Part shown: piece by piece, positions 9,525 to 19,321 of the stretch
Layout: the number at the start of each line of letters is the position of its first letter
Numbering within the stretch: position 1 is the stretch's first letter
Source of the DNA: an uncultured Paenibacillaceae bacterium
Lineage (GTDB): Bacteria; Bacillota; Bacilli; Aneurinibacillales; Aneurinibacillaceae
Reading direction: 5' to 3'
Length of the DNA: 64,000 nt
Assembly (NCBI GenBank): GCA_946478845.1
Contig: CAMLDI010000009.1
Span: 1 to 64,000, forward strand
The notes under the pieces: generated by a model
The model's database searches: none
The model's input: the letters and a program-made list of their open reading frames with translations, nothing else
Told to the model about the DNA's origin: nothing
Position numbers and translations under genes: made by a program

Positions 9525-9623
9525 ATGCAAGCAGATATCCGAATGAAAATTTATATGTCTTTATTTGTTATGATTACCATTATTGCTTTTGCCCTTTCAG
9601 GATGTGGAACCCATGGATTTTAG
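9525..9623 (+). pseudogene. Binding-protein lipoprotein leader, gene body missing
   Basis: A strong GAGGAGG site (9508-9514) precedes ATG 9525. The frame codes only 32 residues: a charged start, a hydrophobic stretch of about 16 residues, the lipobox LSGC at 24-27, then GTHGF and stop. This is a complete lipoprotein signal peptide with no mature protein. It sits where glnH stands in glnQ-glnH-permease operons, so I read it as what remains after deletion of the solute-binding protein gene. The stop overlaps the permease start by 11 bp, so translating this leader could still feed the permease gene. Confidence 0.7.
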
Positions 9624-10263
9624 CATACTATACCAATATCGTGACCAATATTTGGAGGGCTTTATCAATACAATTCAATCCAGTATGGCAGGCTTTCTCT
9701 GTAGTTATCTTATTGGAATGATCTTGGCTCTTTTTCGTATGCAGCCCAGTTCTTTTTTTAATAAATTGGCAAGGGTGTATATAGAATTGGTGCAATATAT
9801 TCCTCTTCTTCTTTTTATGTTTTTCTTTTATATAGGCTTGCCTGCCCTAGGTCTTCCTCTGAATGGTTTTACAGCAGGTAGTATTGGTTTATGTATTTAT
9901 ACAGGGACATATATTGGGCAAGCCATACATACGGGAGTAGGGTCTATTCCTAAAGGCCAAATGGATGCTGCTAGGGCAACGGGCTTATCTTATGTACTGG
10001 CAATGAAATATGTGATTTTGCCTCAGGTAGTCAAAAACACCTTCCCTGCTTTAGGAACTCAGTTAATCAACTTGATTAAAAACTCTTTCATTCTCGGTAT
10101 AGTTGCAGGTGTTGATTTAATGGTTCATACTTACCTAATCAACGGGAATTCCTTTCATGTCTCATCGACCTATCTTCTTGTTGCTATCTTCTATCTGATT
10201 TTAATCGTTCCCTTAAGTTTTTTTGTTGCATATATAAAGCGGCATTGGGCGAAAAATGTATAG
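9613..10263 (+). CDS. Polar amino acid ABC transporter permease (GlnP/HisM type)
   Basis: ATG 9613 gives a normal family N-terminus (MDFSILYQY) and 216 residues with about five transmembrane helices. The ABC coupling loop (EAA motif) is present as GQMDAARATGLSY. The usual RGTP segment reads QYIP. One permease implies a homodimer. It overlaps the lipoprotein leader remnant and has only a weak AGGA site of its own, suggesting translational coupling. The TTG at 9583 would add residues from the leader region and is unlikely. Probable substrate class is glutamine, inferred from the GlnL-like repeats and the two-component genes that follow. Confidence 0.85.
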   Translation: MDFSILYQYRDQYLEGFINTIQSSMAGFLCSYLIGMILALFRMQPSSFFNKLARVYIELVQYIPLLLFMFFFYIGLPALGLPLNGFTAGSIGLCIYTGTYIGQAIHTGVGSIPKGQMDAARATGLSYVLAMKYVILPQVVKNTFPALGTQLINLIKNSFILGIVAGVDLMVHTYLINGNSFHVSSTYLLVAIFYLILIVPLSFFVAYIKRHWAKNV

Positions 10264-10349
10264 TTCTCAGTTGATGCATGGTGGGAAAATCATATAAAAT
10301 TAAGTCATAAACTTTTGCACAGTGTCCCCAACATTAAGGGAGTTAACCT

Positions 10350-11648
10350 ATGAGAAATCGCATATTTTTATTGGCTTTTATTATACTGATCACCTTTATT
10401 CTTGGAGAGGTAAAATTATATTTCCCTTTGTTCGGAAGTGATTTTCGTTTCTCGCTGAGTGCCGCCGCTTTTTTCTTCTTTCTTCTCTGGTTTCGCCAAT
10501 TGACTGTTTTAGAAATTGGGTTAGGGGTAAGTATTTTACTACCCCTTTTTCGTGTGTTTTTAAATATGTTGCTAGATGGAAAAGGATTCTTTGATGTTTT
10601 TCCAACCCATGCTCCAACAGCAATTTATTATCTGGCTTTTACCCTTCTTTTTCTTATTTTTTCTTTGCGGAGGAATGTGAATAAAACATGGAAGCTGATT
10701 CTACTGGGGATTATTTGTGATCTTGTTTCCAATACAGCTGAATTATTGATTCGAGGTGGACTGGACCAATTTAATGGTTGGGATACCCGGTTTTTAATTA
10801 TTCTTGTTACCTTTGCGGTTCTTCGGGTTTTGTTTGTGGTCGGATTTTTTAATATGTTTACCTTGAATCAATATCGATTGCTTGGGGAACAGCAAAAAGA
10901 GCAAATTGAGCAATTGATGATGATTAATACTGGCCTTTATGAAGAAGGGTTTTATCTGAAGAAATCCGTGGTTCAGGTTGAGGAGATTACAAGGGATAGC
11001 TATCAACTTTATCGAAACTTACGCTCCATTGAAAATGAAGATTCCAGCTATACTGGATTATCCCGTTCCGCTTTGCATATTGCTGAGAAAATCCACGAGT
11101 TGAAAAAAGACTCCCAGCGGGTCATCTCTGGATTGTTGAAATTAATGAACCAAGAGAAATTAAATGGGGAAATGACCTTCTATGAAATTAGTAAATTTGT
11201 TATTCATGCTAATGAAAAATATGGGGAAATGTTAGGAAAGAAAATTCAATTTACATATAATTCCTCCCAATTATTAAAAACCAATCGGGTATATGCCCTT
11301 CTTTCAATTTTAAATAATCTGGTCTCTAATGCTGTAGAGGCCATTGAAAAAGAGGGACATATTCGTTTAACCATGGAATTGGATCGGGGCAATATCATTT
11401 GGTTTATTCGAGATGATGGTCCAGGGATTGATCCTAGGGATGCTGCGGTTATCTTTGAGCCTGGATACACCACCAAATTCGATCACTCTGGCAATGCATC
11501 CACAGGAATTGGGTTAATCCATTGTTTAGAAATTGCATCTTCTCTTTACGGAAAGGTTTATTTGGCAAATGATCAGGAGGAAACCACGTTTGTGGTCAGC
11601 ATTCCCTATTCATCCTTAAATGACAATGATGGTTCATTAGATGGATGA
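10350..11648 (+). CDS. glnK: GlnK-type sensor histidine kinase
   Basis: The first about 180 residues carry six or so transmembrane helices with no large extracellular domain. A cytosolic linker follows, then a dimerisation helix with AEKIHELKKD, where His near 249 is the likely phosphoacceptor. The GHKL ATPase has N box NLVSNAVEAI, G1 DDGPGID, F box FEPGYTTK and G2 STGIGL. This layout and the partner with a YcbB output domain match B. subtilis GlnK (YcbA), which responds to glutamine. RBS AAGGGAG precedes ATG 10350. It is 86 bp after the permease gene and may have its own promoter. Confidence 0.8.
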   Translation: MRNRIFLLAFIILITFILGEVKLYFPLFGSDFRFSLSAAAFFFFLLWFRQLTVLEIGLGVSILLPLFRVFLNMLLDGKGFFDVFPTHAPTAIYYLAFTLLFLIFSLRRNVNKTWKLILLGIICDLVSNTAELLIRGGLDQFNGWDTRFLIILVTFAVLRVLFVVGFFNMFTLNQYRLLGEQQKEQIEQLMMINTGLYEEGFYLKKSVVQVEEITRDSYQLYRNLRSIENEDSSYTGLSRSALHIAEKIHELKKDSQRVISGLLKLMNQEKLNGEMTFYEISKFVIHANEKYGEMLGKKIQFTYNSSQLLKTNRVYALLSILNNLVSNAVEAIEKEGHIRLTMELDRGNIIWFIRDDGPGIDPRDAAVIFEPGYTTKFDHSGNASTGIGLIHCLEIASSLYGKVYLANDQEETTFVVSIPYSSLNDNDGSLDG

Positions 11649-11673
11649 TGGATAGCGTAAGGAGGGTATGTTT

Positions 11674-12552
11674 TTGAATTTTTACATTATTGAAGATGAC
11701 GTAGCAACAAGACGGATGTTAGAACAGATTATAGACTATGACGATTTAGGACAAGTCATTGGCATGGCAGGATCTGGCCAGGATGTACAAGGGCAAATGG
11801 TTCAGAACGCCGAGATTGTTTTAATTGATTTATTAATGCCAGAACGGGATGGAATTGAAACAATTCAGGCTTTGCGCCGGGAAGGATATCAGGGGAAATT
11901 CGTAATGATTTCACAGGTAAACAACAAAGAAATGGTGGGAGAAGCATACGCTGCAGGTGTGGAGTATTATATACATAAACCTGTCAACCGCTTAGAAGTC
12001 ACTTCTGTGTTGCACCGTGTCATAGAAAACATCTCTTTAAAAAACTCCCTTTCCGCCATTAAGAAATCTCTATTTATGATAGAGGAATTTCGGCCTGTGA
12101 AAAAAGAAATTCCCTTTGATACATGTGTTCTGAATATCCTGACCCAATTAGGTGGAGCAGGGGAAGCAGGGTATAAGGATGTTTGCCATCTATTTGACTA
12201 TCTGTATCAACAGGAACAGAAAAGGGGAAGGGAAATCAATCCTTTTCCTTCTTTGAAGGATTTATTTTCCTCTTATTTGGTTGGGGAAGAACCAAAAGCG
12301 GTGAAAGCCCTGGAACAGCGCTTGCGCCGCCTGATTTACCAGGTAATGACTCACATGGCTTCTATTGGATTAACCGATTATGCCAACCCTACTTTTGAAT
12401 ATTATGCTTCCCGTTTATTTGATTTTGAAATTGTACGCCAGCGAATGAAGGAACTGGGACAAGGGGAGAAAACAAGCAAATGCAAAATCAATGTGCGGAA
12501 ATTTTTATCTGTTTTATATACAGAGTGTAAAATTCAGCATAAAAACGGATAG
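11674..12552 (+). CDS. glnL: GlnL-type response regulator with YcbB domain
   Basis: The N-terminal receiver (about 1-120) has acidic pair ED near residue 7, phospho-acceptor Asp in LIDLLMPERDG near 50, and Lys in HKPVN near 102. The C-terminal part (about 140-290) resembles the YcbB DNA-binding domain specific to GlnL regulators. TTG 11674 is preferred to ATG 11668, because GGAGGG (11661-11666) leaves only one base before the ATG but seven before the TTG. The expected target, a TTTTGT direct repeat, occurs at 8713-8738. Regulator, target site and transporter thus form one self-contained locus. Confidence 0.85.
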   Translation: MNFYIIEDDVATRRMLEQIIDYDDLGQVIGMAGSGQDVQGQMVQNAEIVLIDLLMPERDGIETIQALRREGYQGKFVMISQVNNKEMVGEAYAAGVEYYIHKPVNRLEVTSVLHRVIENISLKNSLSAIKKSLFMIEEFRPVKKEIPFDTCVLNILTQLGGAGEAGYKDVCHLFDYLYQQEQKRGREINPFPSLKDLFSSYLVGEEPKAVKALEQRLRRLIYQVMTHMASIGLTDYANPTFEYYASRLFDFEIVRQRMKELGQGEKTSKCKINVRKFLSVLYTECKIQHKNG

Positions 12553-12612
12553 AATCCTCTATAATTTGGACAAAACAAGGAATAAAGGATACCAATAAAG
12601 GAGGAAAAACAG

Positions 12613-13524
12613 ATGGCAAAGGAATTAGCTACATTTGCAGGGGGTTGCTTTTGGTGCATGGTTTCACCCTTTGAGAAGTTCCCAGGCATCGAACAGGTCA
12701 TTAGCGGTTATACAGGGGGACATAAAGAAAATCCCACCTATGAAGAAGTATGTTCCCACACCACAGGGCATACAGAAGCCGTACAAATCACCTTTGATCC
12801 TCAGATTTTCCCCTATGAAAAACTTTTAGATATTTTTTGGCACCAAATTGATCCAACAGACCCTGGGGGACAATTTTATGATCGCGGCACTTCCTACCGT
12901 ACAGCCATTTTCTATCATAATGAAGAACAAAAAAAGAAAGCAGAAGCTTCGAAAAAGGCCCTTTTAGAAAGCGGCCGTTTCCCTAAACCCATTGTAACGG
13001 AAATTCTTCCGGCAAGCCCCTTTTACCCTGCTGAAGAATATCATCAACAATACCATAAAAAAAATCCGGCCCATTATGCCAGGTACCGGAAAGGTTCAGG
13101 CAGGGATCAATTCATAAAAAAACAATGGCTAACTCCCATGCAGTATGAAGTTACGCAAAACAATGGCACTGAGCCTCCCTTTGATAATGAGTATTGGGAT
13201 AATAAGCGAGAAGGGATTTACGTGGATATTGTCACTGGAGAACCCTTATTTAGTTCCAAAGACAAATTTGATTCAGGGTGTGGTTGGCCTAGTTTTACTC
13301 AACCCATCGACAAAGAAAAGCTGGTGAAAAAAAAGGACTTTAGCCATTCTATGGTACGCACCGAAGTTCGAAGCAAAAAAGGAGATTCCCATTTAGGCCA
13401 TGTTTTTACGGATGGGCCAGAATCTTCAGGGCTCCGGTATTGCATAAACTCTGCCTCTCTTCGTTTTATAGCTAAAGAAGAGTTAGAAAAAGAAGGGTAC
13501 GGCCAGTATTTAAGACTTATTTAA
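12613..13524 (+). CDS. msrAB: Bifunctional methionine sulfoxide reductase MsrA-MsrB
   Basis: A fusion that repairs both S- and R-methionine sulfoxide. The MsrA domain (about 1-160) has the catalytic GGCFWC motif at residues 10-15. The MsrB domain (about 175-303) has GCGWPSF and the catalytic RYCINSASL. The CxxC zinc pairs of type I MsrB are absent, as in many bacilli. AAAGGAGG precedes ATG 12613. It is convergent with a peroxiredoxin gene, and the coding ends overlap by 15 bp, so two oxidative-stress genes face each other. Confidence 0.95.
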   Translation: MAKELATFAGGCFWCMVSPFEKFPGIEQVISGYTGGHKENPTYEEVCSHTTGHTEAVQITFDPQIFPYEKLLDIFWHQIDPTDPGGQFYDRGTSYRTAIFYHNEEQKKKAEASKKALLESGRFPKPIVTEILPASPFYPAEEYHQQYHKKNPAHYARYRKGSGRDQFIKKQWLTPMQYEVTQNNGTEPPFDNEYWDNKREGIYVDIVTGEPLFSSKDKFDSGCGWPSFTQPIDKEKLVKKKDFSHSMVRTEVRSKKGDSHLGHVFTDGPESSGLRYCINSASLRFIAKEELEKEGYGQYLRLI

Positions 13525-14184
13525 GTCCTTGTAACAGAACCACCAATCAAAACAAGCAATTTCTTGCCCCTGGGCGGCTTCCAGCCGCTCTTTTATTTTT
13601 TCTTCACTATCAGCAGGAGGAACAATGACATTTCCACCGATAATTTCACTATTTGGCCAGTTGGCAGGAGTGGCTACTTTATATTTTGTAGCTGTTTGTA
13701 ATGCGTGGACAGTCCGCAATATTTCATAAAGGTTCCGGCCTACTTCTTCAGGATATTGGAGAATTAAGCGAATCTTCCCCCGGTCGTCAACAATATAAAC
13801 AGAACGTACCGTTTGTACCCCTTTTTCAGGATGAATCATGCCTAAGCGTCGGGCAATTCGGCCAATGGAATCAGCAATGACAGGAAAGTGGATTTGGATA
13901 TTCATTTTATCCCGAATCCATTCAATCCATTTAAGATGAGCAAACACTTGATCCACAGATAGCCCAATTAAATAAGTATTCATTTTTTCAAACTCGGGGC
14001 GAAGCTTTTCGAAACCGATAAATTCACTGGTACATACTGGAGTAAAGTCCCCAGGATGGCTAAATAATACAAACCATTTTCCTTTAAAGGAATCGGGCAG
14101 AACCATCTCTCCCTGAGTAGTCCGTACATGCAAGGAGGGAAAATGATCACCAATGGTAGGGATTCTTTCTTCAGCACCATTCAT
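13510..14184 (-). CDS. Peroxiredoxin, Prx6-type with C-terminal CX5C
   Basis: A thiol peroxidase with the peroxidatic cysteine in FTPVCTSEF near residue 50. The C-terminus ends with [11 protein letters not shown], giving two more cysteines in the arrangement known from the archaeal thioredoxin peroxidase of Aeropyrum pernix. Length 224 fits the 1-Cys/Prx6 subfamily. The RBS AAGGAGG stands 10 bases before ATG 14184. Reduction probably uses thioredoxin-like partners, by family analogy. Confidence 0.9.
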   Translation of the reverse strand: MNGAEERIPTIGDHFPSLHVRTTQGEMVLPDSFKGKWFVLFSHPGDFTPVCTSEFIGFEKLRPEFEKMNTYLIGLSVDQVFAHLKWIEWIRDKMNIQIHFPVIADSIGRIARRLGMIHPEKGVQTVRSVYIVDDRGKIRLILQYPEEVGRNLYEILRTVHALQTATKYKVATPANWPNSEIIGGNVIVPPADSEEKIKERLEAAQGQEIACFDWWFCYKDLNKS

Positions 14185-14324
14185 ATTGCCAGTGCCTCCT
14201 TTTCTGGGCGTTTGTCATGGGTAGTTTATTCAGGATGTGATTTTTTTGTGAAAGTATTTATTGCCTATGAGTGGATTCTAGGTGCCTGTGAAAAGAATTT
14301 GAACATGTAAACGTAGAGTTGTTA

Positions 14325-14357
14325 TTATAACCACAGTATATTATACTGTGGTTATAA
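14325..14357. promoter_or_regulatory. Perfect 16-bp inverted repeat, candidate operator
   Basis: Arms 14325-14340 and 14342-14357 pair perfectly around one central base. Core half-site is ATAACCACAGTATA. There is no T run directly after it on either strand, so it is more like an operator than a terminator. It lies 42 bp ahead of the ADP-ribosylglycohydrolase start and 140 bp ahead of the peroxiredoxin start. The WYL regulator at 15290 is an obvious candidate ligand. Confidence 0.6.
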
Positions 14358-14399
14358 CTATTTTCGGCAGTAATTTGCATTCATATGAGGTGATAATCC

Positions 14400-15284
14400 A
14401 TGGAATTGTTAGACCGTATCAAAGGTGGCTTAATGGGAGTAGCCATTGGAGATGCTATGGGTGGTTCGACGGAATTTATGAACCCGGAAGAAATTAAGAT
14501 TCTTTATGGCAGACTTATGGCCATCGTGGGTGGTGGCGTATGGCGGTTAAAACCGGGAGAAGTGACCGATGATACGGATATGACACTTTGTGTTGCCAGG
14601 GGCATCCTTGCTTCACCAGCAGACCCTATTGAAAAAATAGGGGAAGAATTCATAGCATGGTATAAGACTAATCCTAAAGACATCGGGATGATTATTCGCA
14701 GTGTCATTCGAAACTATAAAGGGAATTGGTTTTCCGCTGCGGAAGACCTCCATCGCCAAACAGGGAAAACAGCGGGAAATGGGTCGTTAATGAGAACCCT
14801 TCCTGTTGCTTTAGCCTATGGGGACCGGGAAAAGATGGAGGACATTACCCACAGCCAATCTTTAATGACTCATTATGATCCCCAGGCAACAGAGGCATGT
14901 ATTCTTTATAATCGGATGGCCTATCGTTTATTGCAGGGTGAATCCCTGGAACAGGTGATTCAAGAAGAAGTAAAGGGGACTATATATGAAGAAAATATTG
15001 GGAAGAAGCCAGATTGTCCCCCTGATGGATATGTGGTCCATACCTTCCGCTGGGTTCTTTATTGGTTAATGAAGGGGAGAACCTATACTGGAATGATCAC
15101 TGGTGCCGTTAATATGGGTGGGGATAGTGATACCATTGCTGCCATTATAGGCGGTCTTATAGGCATTCATGTTGGATACGAACAAATTCCTGCTTACTTA
15201 TCTGAAAAGATTCTTTTAAGAGAGGAATTGCTGCAGGTCGCTCAACAATTATATGAAATTCGTATGAATGGGAAGGTGGACTAA
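14400..15284 (+). CDS. ADP-ribosylglycohydrolase family protein
   Basis: This family (DraG/ARH type) removes ADP-ribose from proteins or small molecules using two Mg ions. Visible family motifs are the N-terminal GVAIGDAMG, the metal-binding TDDTDM near residue 59, GNGSLMR near 125 and NMGGDSDT near 238. All acidic ligands appear intact. Length (294) is normal. GAGGTG precedes ATG 14400. It is followed after 5 bp by a WYL-domain regulator gene, so the two are one transcript. The pairing suggests hydrolase activity tied to a ligand-sensing regulator, as seen in some nucleotide-signalling or defence contexts. Confidence 0.9.
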   Translation: MELLDRIKGGLMGVAIGDAMGGSTEFMNPEEIKILYGRLMAIVGGGVWRLKPGEVTDDTDMTLCVARGILASPADPIEKIGEEFIAWYKTNPKDIGMIIRSVIRNYKGNWFSAAEDLHRQTGKTAGNGSLMRTLPVALAYGDREKMEDITHSQSLMTHYDPQATEACILYNRMAYRLLQGESLEQVIQEEVKGTIYEENIGKKPDCPPDGYVVHTFRWVLYWLMKGRTYTGMITGAVNMGGDSDTIAAIIGGLIGIHVGYEQIPAYLSEKILLREELLQVAQQLYEIRMNGKVD

Positions 15285-15289
15285 GGAAC

Positions 15290-16507
15290 ATGGCTAAAAA
15301 TAAAACAGAAACCCAGATTGCATTATTTCAAAAAGGAAAAATGAAAGTAAGTCTCCACAAAGCAAAAGAAAAGGGGAAAGATCTGTACTGGGTAGAGGAG
15401 GAAAACGGGGAAAAGACAATAACTTCCCGGGTATCTTCTTTTACAGGAGCGATGGCATTGTTAAACCACTATCCCTGGGCAAAAATGGATACGGAGTTTA
15501 TTGACCCAACCATCGTAGATCAGATTGCTGAAATGCGTGAAACCTATGGGGGAAAAGGGTCTAAAAATAAAGTGAACTCCCAGCTCCGTATTTTGCAAAT
15601 CTTTTTACGGTTTTTGCAAAAAGAACGGCTTTCCTTAGAAGAGTTGCAAGAAGAGTATGGAAAACACCCGGAAACATTAAAAAAAGATATTGAATATATT
15701 CGTATTGCTTTTGATCAAATCCAGAAGTTGAAATATGACCGAAATGATAAAAAATACTACATAGAGGAAAACGCTGATCTATTAACCATTGGGGATTCTT
15801 TGGTCCTCCTTCTCATGTTGTATCATAGCCGGGTTTTAAACCAGGATGAGTGTCAGCTTCTTGTTTCTAAATTAATAAAAAATTACTCCCCAGACCAACA
15901 AATTAAATTAAGGAAGTTTTTTGAATCCTATAAATTTCATTATAAACCGGTACAAGATAAAGAACTATTAACGAAAATTAATACTTTATTTAATGCTATT
16001 TTGGATCAAAATATTGTGCAATTTGACTATTTCAAAGATGGCCAGATCAAAACAAGAAAAGTAATTCCCTATACAATCATTTTCCATGACGGGATGTTCT
16101 ATCTGGCAGCCCATAAAAGCGAATTAGAAAACTCGAAACCCGTTTTTTGGCGTTTAGATAAAATGAGTAACGTAATGAAGCTACAGGACCGATTCCGCCT
16201 GGAACAACATATAGACCTTGGGGAATATCGCATGCAATCCTTCAATATGTTCACAGGGGAGTTAATGAAAGTCAGGATTAAAATGAAATCCCACTTACAG
16301 GAATATCTTTATCGGGAATGTGTGAAAGCAGAGATAATAGAAAAATTGGATGGTGAATGGTCCATTTATGAACTGGAAGTGCGGGGAACCCAGGGAATTA
16401 TTCTCTGGCTCCTTCAACAAAAAGATGAAATAGAGGTATTGTCACCCCAACATCTGCGGGTTGAAGTGAAAGAAATCATCAGCAGGATGTATCAGGTTTA
16501 TCAATAA
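15290..16507 (+). CDS. WYL-domain transcriptional regulator
   Basis: This 405-residue protein has an N-terminal region of about 90 residues, unusual for the class. A helix-turn-helix region (about 98-150, with LSLEELQEEYGKHPETLKKDI) follows, then a WYL domain (about 235-310, with FDYFKDGQIKTRKVIPY and FYLAAHK) and a C-terminal WCX-like extension. The WYL Sm-like fold is thought to bind nucleotides or nucleic acid. It follows the ADP-ribosylglycohydrolase by 5 bp and ends at a strong terminator. It could read an ADP-ribose-related ligand and act on the palindrome upstream of the pair, but that is inference. Confidence 0.85.
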   Translation: MAKNKTETQIALFQKGKMKVSLHKAKEKGKDLYWVEEENGEKTITSRVSSFTGAMALLNHYPWAKMDTEFIDPTIVDQIAEMRETYGGKGSKNKVNSQLRILQIFLRFLQKERLSLEELQEEYGKHPETLKKDIEYIRIAFDQIQKLKYDRNDKKYYIEENADLLTIGDSLVLLLMLYHSRVLNQDECQLLVSKLIKNYSPDQQIKLRKFFESYKFHYKPVQDKELLTKINTLFNAILDQNIVQFDYFKDGQIKTRKVIPYTIIFHDGMFYLAAHKSELENSKPVFWRLDKMSNVMKLQDRFRLEQHIDLGEYRMQSFNMFTGELMKVRIKMKSHLQEYLYRECVKAEIIEKLDGEWSIYELEVRGTQGIILWLLQQKDEIEVLSPQHLRVEVKEIISRMYQVYQ

Positions 16508-16536
16508 TTGACCGTCAGCTACTTGAATAAATAATT

Positions 16537-16580
16537 AAGGGGCGTTTCCCGAACGATTCAGTTCGGGAAACGCCCCTTTT
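16537..16580. terminator. Bidirectional terminator
   Basis: An 18-bp stem (16537-16554 with 16561-16578) is flanked by A- and T-rich ends. It separates the convergent WYL and CBS genes and can serve both. Confidence 0.9.
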
Positions 16581-16584
16581 ACGG

Positions 16585-17025
16585 TTATTTTATTTCATTT
16601 GCTGAAAGCGCAGATGTAAATGGGATTCGGGCACGAATGGCCAGGTATTCGATAATGTCTTTCCGGCGAATAATTCCTATAAAGATGTCCTGATCGTCTA
16701 CAACAGGGACAAAGTTTTGCATACAGGACAATGAAATTAAATCTTCAATTTCTGCATCAATACGGACTGGGTGATTTTTCATCTTGCAGGAAATTTCATC
16801 CAGGTGAACAGTATGGGTATTGCTGAAGCTTAAGGATGGTGTATTTTTCAATTTCCACAGCAAATCACCTTCTGTAATGGTTCCTTTGTATTTACCCGAT
16901 TCATCAACAATAGGAACCGCTGTATAACGGTGATATTCCATACGTTCCAATGCTTGCCGCATAGTCGAGCGGGGTGATAAATAAACAACATCTTTTTTTG
17001 GTAGAAGAAAGAAAGCAATTTTCAT
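16585..17025 (-). CDS. CBS-domain pair protein
   Basis: About 146 residues that consist almost entirely of two CBS motifs: TMRQALERMEYHRYTAVPIVD with GTITEGDLLW, and a second with FVPVVDDQDIFIGIIRRKDI. CBS pairs bind adenosine nucleotides. ATG 17025 is chosen because a family-like N-terminus begins there and AGGAAAGGG lies upstream; the more distal ATG at 17082 lacks a site. It is last in a minus-strand run after galU, so it may sense energy state for this polysaccharide or glycolipid operon. Confidence 0.8.
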   Translation of the reverse strand: MKIAFFLLPKKDVVYLSPRSTMRQALERMEYHRYTAVPIVDESGKYKGTITEGDLLWKLKNTPSLSFSNTHTVHLDEISCKMKNHPVRIDAEIEDLISLSCMQNFVPVVDDQDIFIGIIRRKDIIEYLAIRARIPFTSALSANEIK

Positions 17026-17100
17026 CCTTTTATAACCCTTTCCTGACAGACTAGCTTGTAAAAAAGACTTAAAAAGACACACCTAAAATTTATACGAAGA

Positions 17101-17988
17101 TTATTCAAAAAAAGATTCAGAAAAGCTATCAACTTTTTTCTTTAAATACTTCTTAAATTCCTCCTTGACATCTTCATGGGAAAGGGCAAAATCAATGGTA
17201 GTTTGCAGATATCCTATTTTTTCTCCTACATCATATCGCTCTCCAATAAATTCATAAGCATAAAGAACTTCATGCTGGTTTAATCTTGCCAGAGCATCGG
17301 TTAATTGTATTTCTCCCCCCAATCCAGGGGGCTGGGTTTCTAAGATTTCAAAAAGTTTTGGCGTTAAGATATACCGCCCCATAATGGCAATGGTAGAAGG
17401 AGCGTTTTCCGGTTCAGGTTTTTCTACTAAGTTCTTTATTTTATAAAGACCATGGTCTATGGGAAATACATCAACAACCCCATATCTGGACAGGTCTTCT
17501 TCCTCAATCTCCTGTACGCCAATGATGGAGGCCTTGTAACGGTTGTAAACCTGGATTAATTGGAGCAGGCAAGGGGGAGATGCTCTGACAATATCATCCC
17601 CTAACAATACAGCAAAGGGTTCATTGCCAATAAACTTGCGGGCACACCAGATCGCATGGCCTAATCCTTTCGCTTCTTTTTGCCGAATATAATGAATATC
17701 TACCATTTGTGAAGGTTTTAAAACTTTTTCTAACAGGGTTGTTTTTCCTTTGTTTTTCAAGGCGAGCTCTAACTCAAGGGAATGGTCAAAATGGTCTTCA
17801 ATGGCCCTTTTTCCTTTCCCCGTAACAATAATAATTTCTTCAATTCCTGACTCAATGGCTTCTTCAACAATATATTGAATGGTTGGTTTATCAACGATGG
17901 GCAACATTTCTTTAGGCATGGCTTTCGTGGCGGGAAGAAAGCGGGTTCCCAATCCTGCAGCTGGGATAATTGCTTTTCTAATCTTCAT
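17101..17988 (-). CDS. galU: UTP-glucose-1-phosphate uridylyltransferase
   Basis: Makes UDP-glucose from UTP and glucose-1-phosphate. Residues 1-30 carry the nucleotide-binding signature [26 protein letters not shown], shown here in part. VVDx[13 protein letters not shown] and the EIQLTDAL motif follow, as in GtaB/GalU. Length 295 is normal. ATG 17988 is chosen because GAGG lies seven bases upstream, and the longer ATG 18027 lies inside the preceding gene. It overlaps the ugd stop by 11 bp. Product feeds the dehydrogenase encoded next to it. Confidence 0.95.
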   Translation of the reverse strand: MKIRKAIIPAAGLGTRFLPATKAMPKEMLPIVDKPTIQYIVEEAIESGIEEIIIVTGKGKRAIEDHFDHSLELELALKNKGKTTLLEKVLKPSQMVDIHYIRQKEAKGLGHAIWCARKFIGNEPFAVLLGDDIVRASPPCLLQLIQVYNRYKASIIGVQEIEEEDLSRYGVVDVFPIDHGLYKIKNLVEKPEPENAPSTIAIMGRYILTPKLFEILETQPPGLGGEIQLTDALARLNQHEVLYAYEFIGERYDVGEKIGYLQTTIDFALSHEDVKEEFKKYLKKKVDSFSESFFE

Positions 17989-19303
17989 TGTGTTGCCTCG
18001 ATATGCAGGGCCTTCCCATGGAATCATAGGTCAATCCATAAATACTTACGATGTTTTTCATGTCCTCAAGGGAGAAGATATTTCTGCCATCGATGATAAG
18101 ATTTCCCTTCATTTGTTTAGCAACTTGTTCCCAGAGGATATGGCGAAAAGAAGGCCATTCTGTAACAAAAACCATTGCATCACAATCACTTAGGGCTTCA
18201 TAAAGGTCCGGGTATAGTTGGACTTCTTTTATGGGATAGTCTCTAATAAAAGGATCATATGCCTGAAGTTTAGCCCCTTCTTTCAGAAGAAGACGGGATA
18301 ATGAAAGGGAGGGAGCTTCTCTAATATCATCAGTCATCGGTTTAAAGCTGAGGCCTAATAAAGCAATTTTTTTTCCCAGTAAAGAGTAACCCAGATGTTT
18401 TTGTATTTTTTCTGCCACCCTCAGGGGCTGTTGTTGATTAATCCATTGGGTGGCAGCTAATAAGGGGAACTCTTCTCCCCAATCAAGGGCCTGGTTCCAA
18501 AAGGCAGACAAATCCTTAGGAAAACAGGATCCCCCATACCCTAATCCTGCCTCTAAAAAGGCAGAACCAATGCGGGAATCTGTCCCCATCCCCTTTGCGA
18601 CAGTGGTGACATCCGTTTTTACTTTTTCACAAAGGGCTGCAATCATATTAATATATGAGATTTTCATTGCCAGAAAACCATTGGAAGCATATTTAATCAT
18701 TTCTGCACTTTTTCGTTCACAAAAAAGGAGGGGTGCCATCACTCCTTCATATAATGTTTCCATTACATTTCTGCTTTCTGGAGAATGGGAGCCAATGATA
18801 ATTCGATCTGGATTAAAGAAGTCATGAATTCCCCTTCCCTCTCGCAGAAATTCTGGATTTGAGATGACATCTATAACATAGGGGACATGCTCCCTTTGTT
18901 GTAGTTTATATGCAACTTCATCTCCAATTCCGATGGGAACCGTACTTTTAATCACCAGGAATTTGCGTCCTTCACTATATTTTTCAACCTGGCTTACAAC
19001 AGACCAGAGGGAGGATAAATCAGCTTCCCCGTTTGGAAGTGATGGCGTGCCCACACAAAGGAGGATCACATCGGAAGAGCGGATGGCTAGAGCCAGGTCT
19101 GTCGTAAAGGTAAGGGAACTCTTGCTAACCCCTTCTTCCACTAATTTTTCTAACCCATGTTCCCAAAAGGGCATTTCCCCTTGATTTAATCCATCTATTT
19201 TTTCCTGAGATGAATCAGCACAAATCACATGATGCCCGAGACTCGCCAGGCACGTCCCTGTTACAAGCCCAACATACCCGGTACCAATAACACTCACTTT
19301 CAT
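17978..19303 (-). CDS. ugd: UDP-glucose 6-dehydrogenase
   Basis: Oxidises UDP-glucose to UDP-glucuronate with two NAD. The Rossmann start is [14 protein letters not shown]; the catalytic cysteine lies in [10 protein letters not shown] near residue 258; [17 protein letters not shown] marks the C-terminal UDP-binding domain. Length 441 is usual. With galU downstream and a GT4 gene upstream on the same strand, the operon makes and likely uses UDP-glucuronate. Confidence 0.95.
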   Translation of the reverse strand: MKVSVIGTGYVGLVTGTCLASLGHHVICADSSQEKIDGLNQGEMPFWEHGLEKLVEEGVSKSSLTFTTDLALAIRSSDVILLCVGTPSLPNGEADLSSLWSVVSQVEKYSEGRKFLVIKSTVPIGIGDEVAYKLQQREHVPYVIDVISNPEFLREGRGIHDFFNPDRIIIGSHSPESRNVMETLYEGVMAPLLFCERKSAEMIKYASNGFLAMKISYINMIAALCEKVKTDVTTVAKGMGTDSRIGSAFLEAGLGYGGSCFPKDLSAFWNQALDWGEEFPLLAATQWINQQQPLRVAEKIQKHLGYSLLGKKIALLGLSFKPMTDDIREAPSLSLSRLLLKEGAKLQAYDPFIRDYPIKEVQLYPDLYEALSDCDAMVFVTEWPSFRHILWEQVAKQMKGNLIIDGRNIFSLEDMKNIVSIYGLTYDSMGRPCISRQHNED

Positions 19304-19321
19304 TGATTCTCTCCCCTTTCC

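Noticed and set aside
14128..14310. 60-codon plus frame over the peroxiredoxin promoter
   Set aside because: It overlaps the antisense of the peroxiredoxin start and its leader and lacks a ribosome site.
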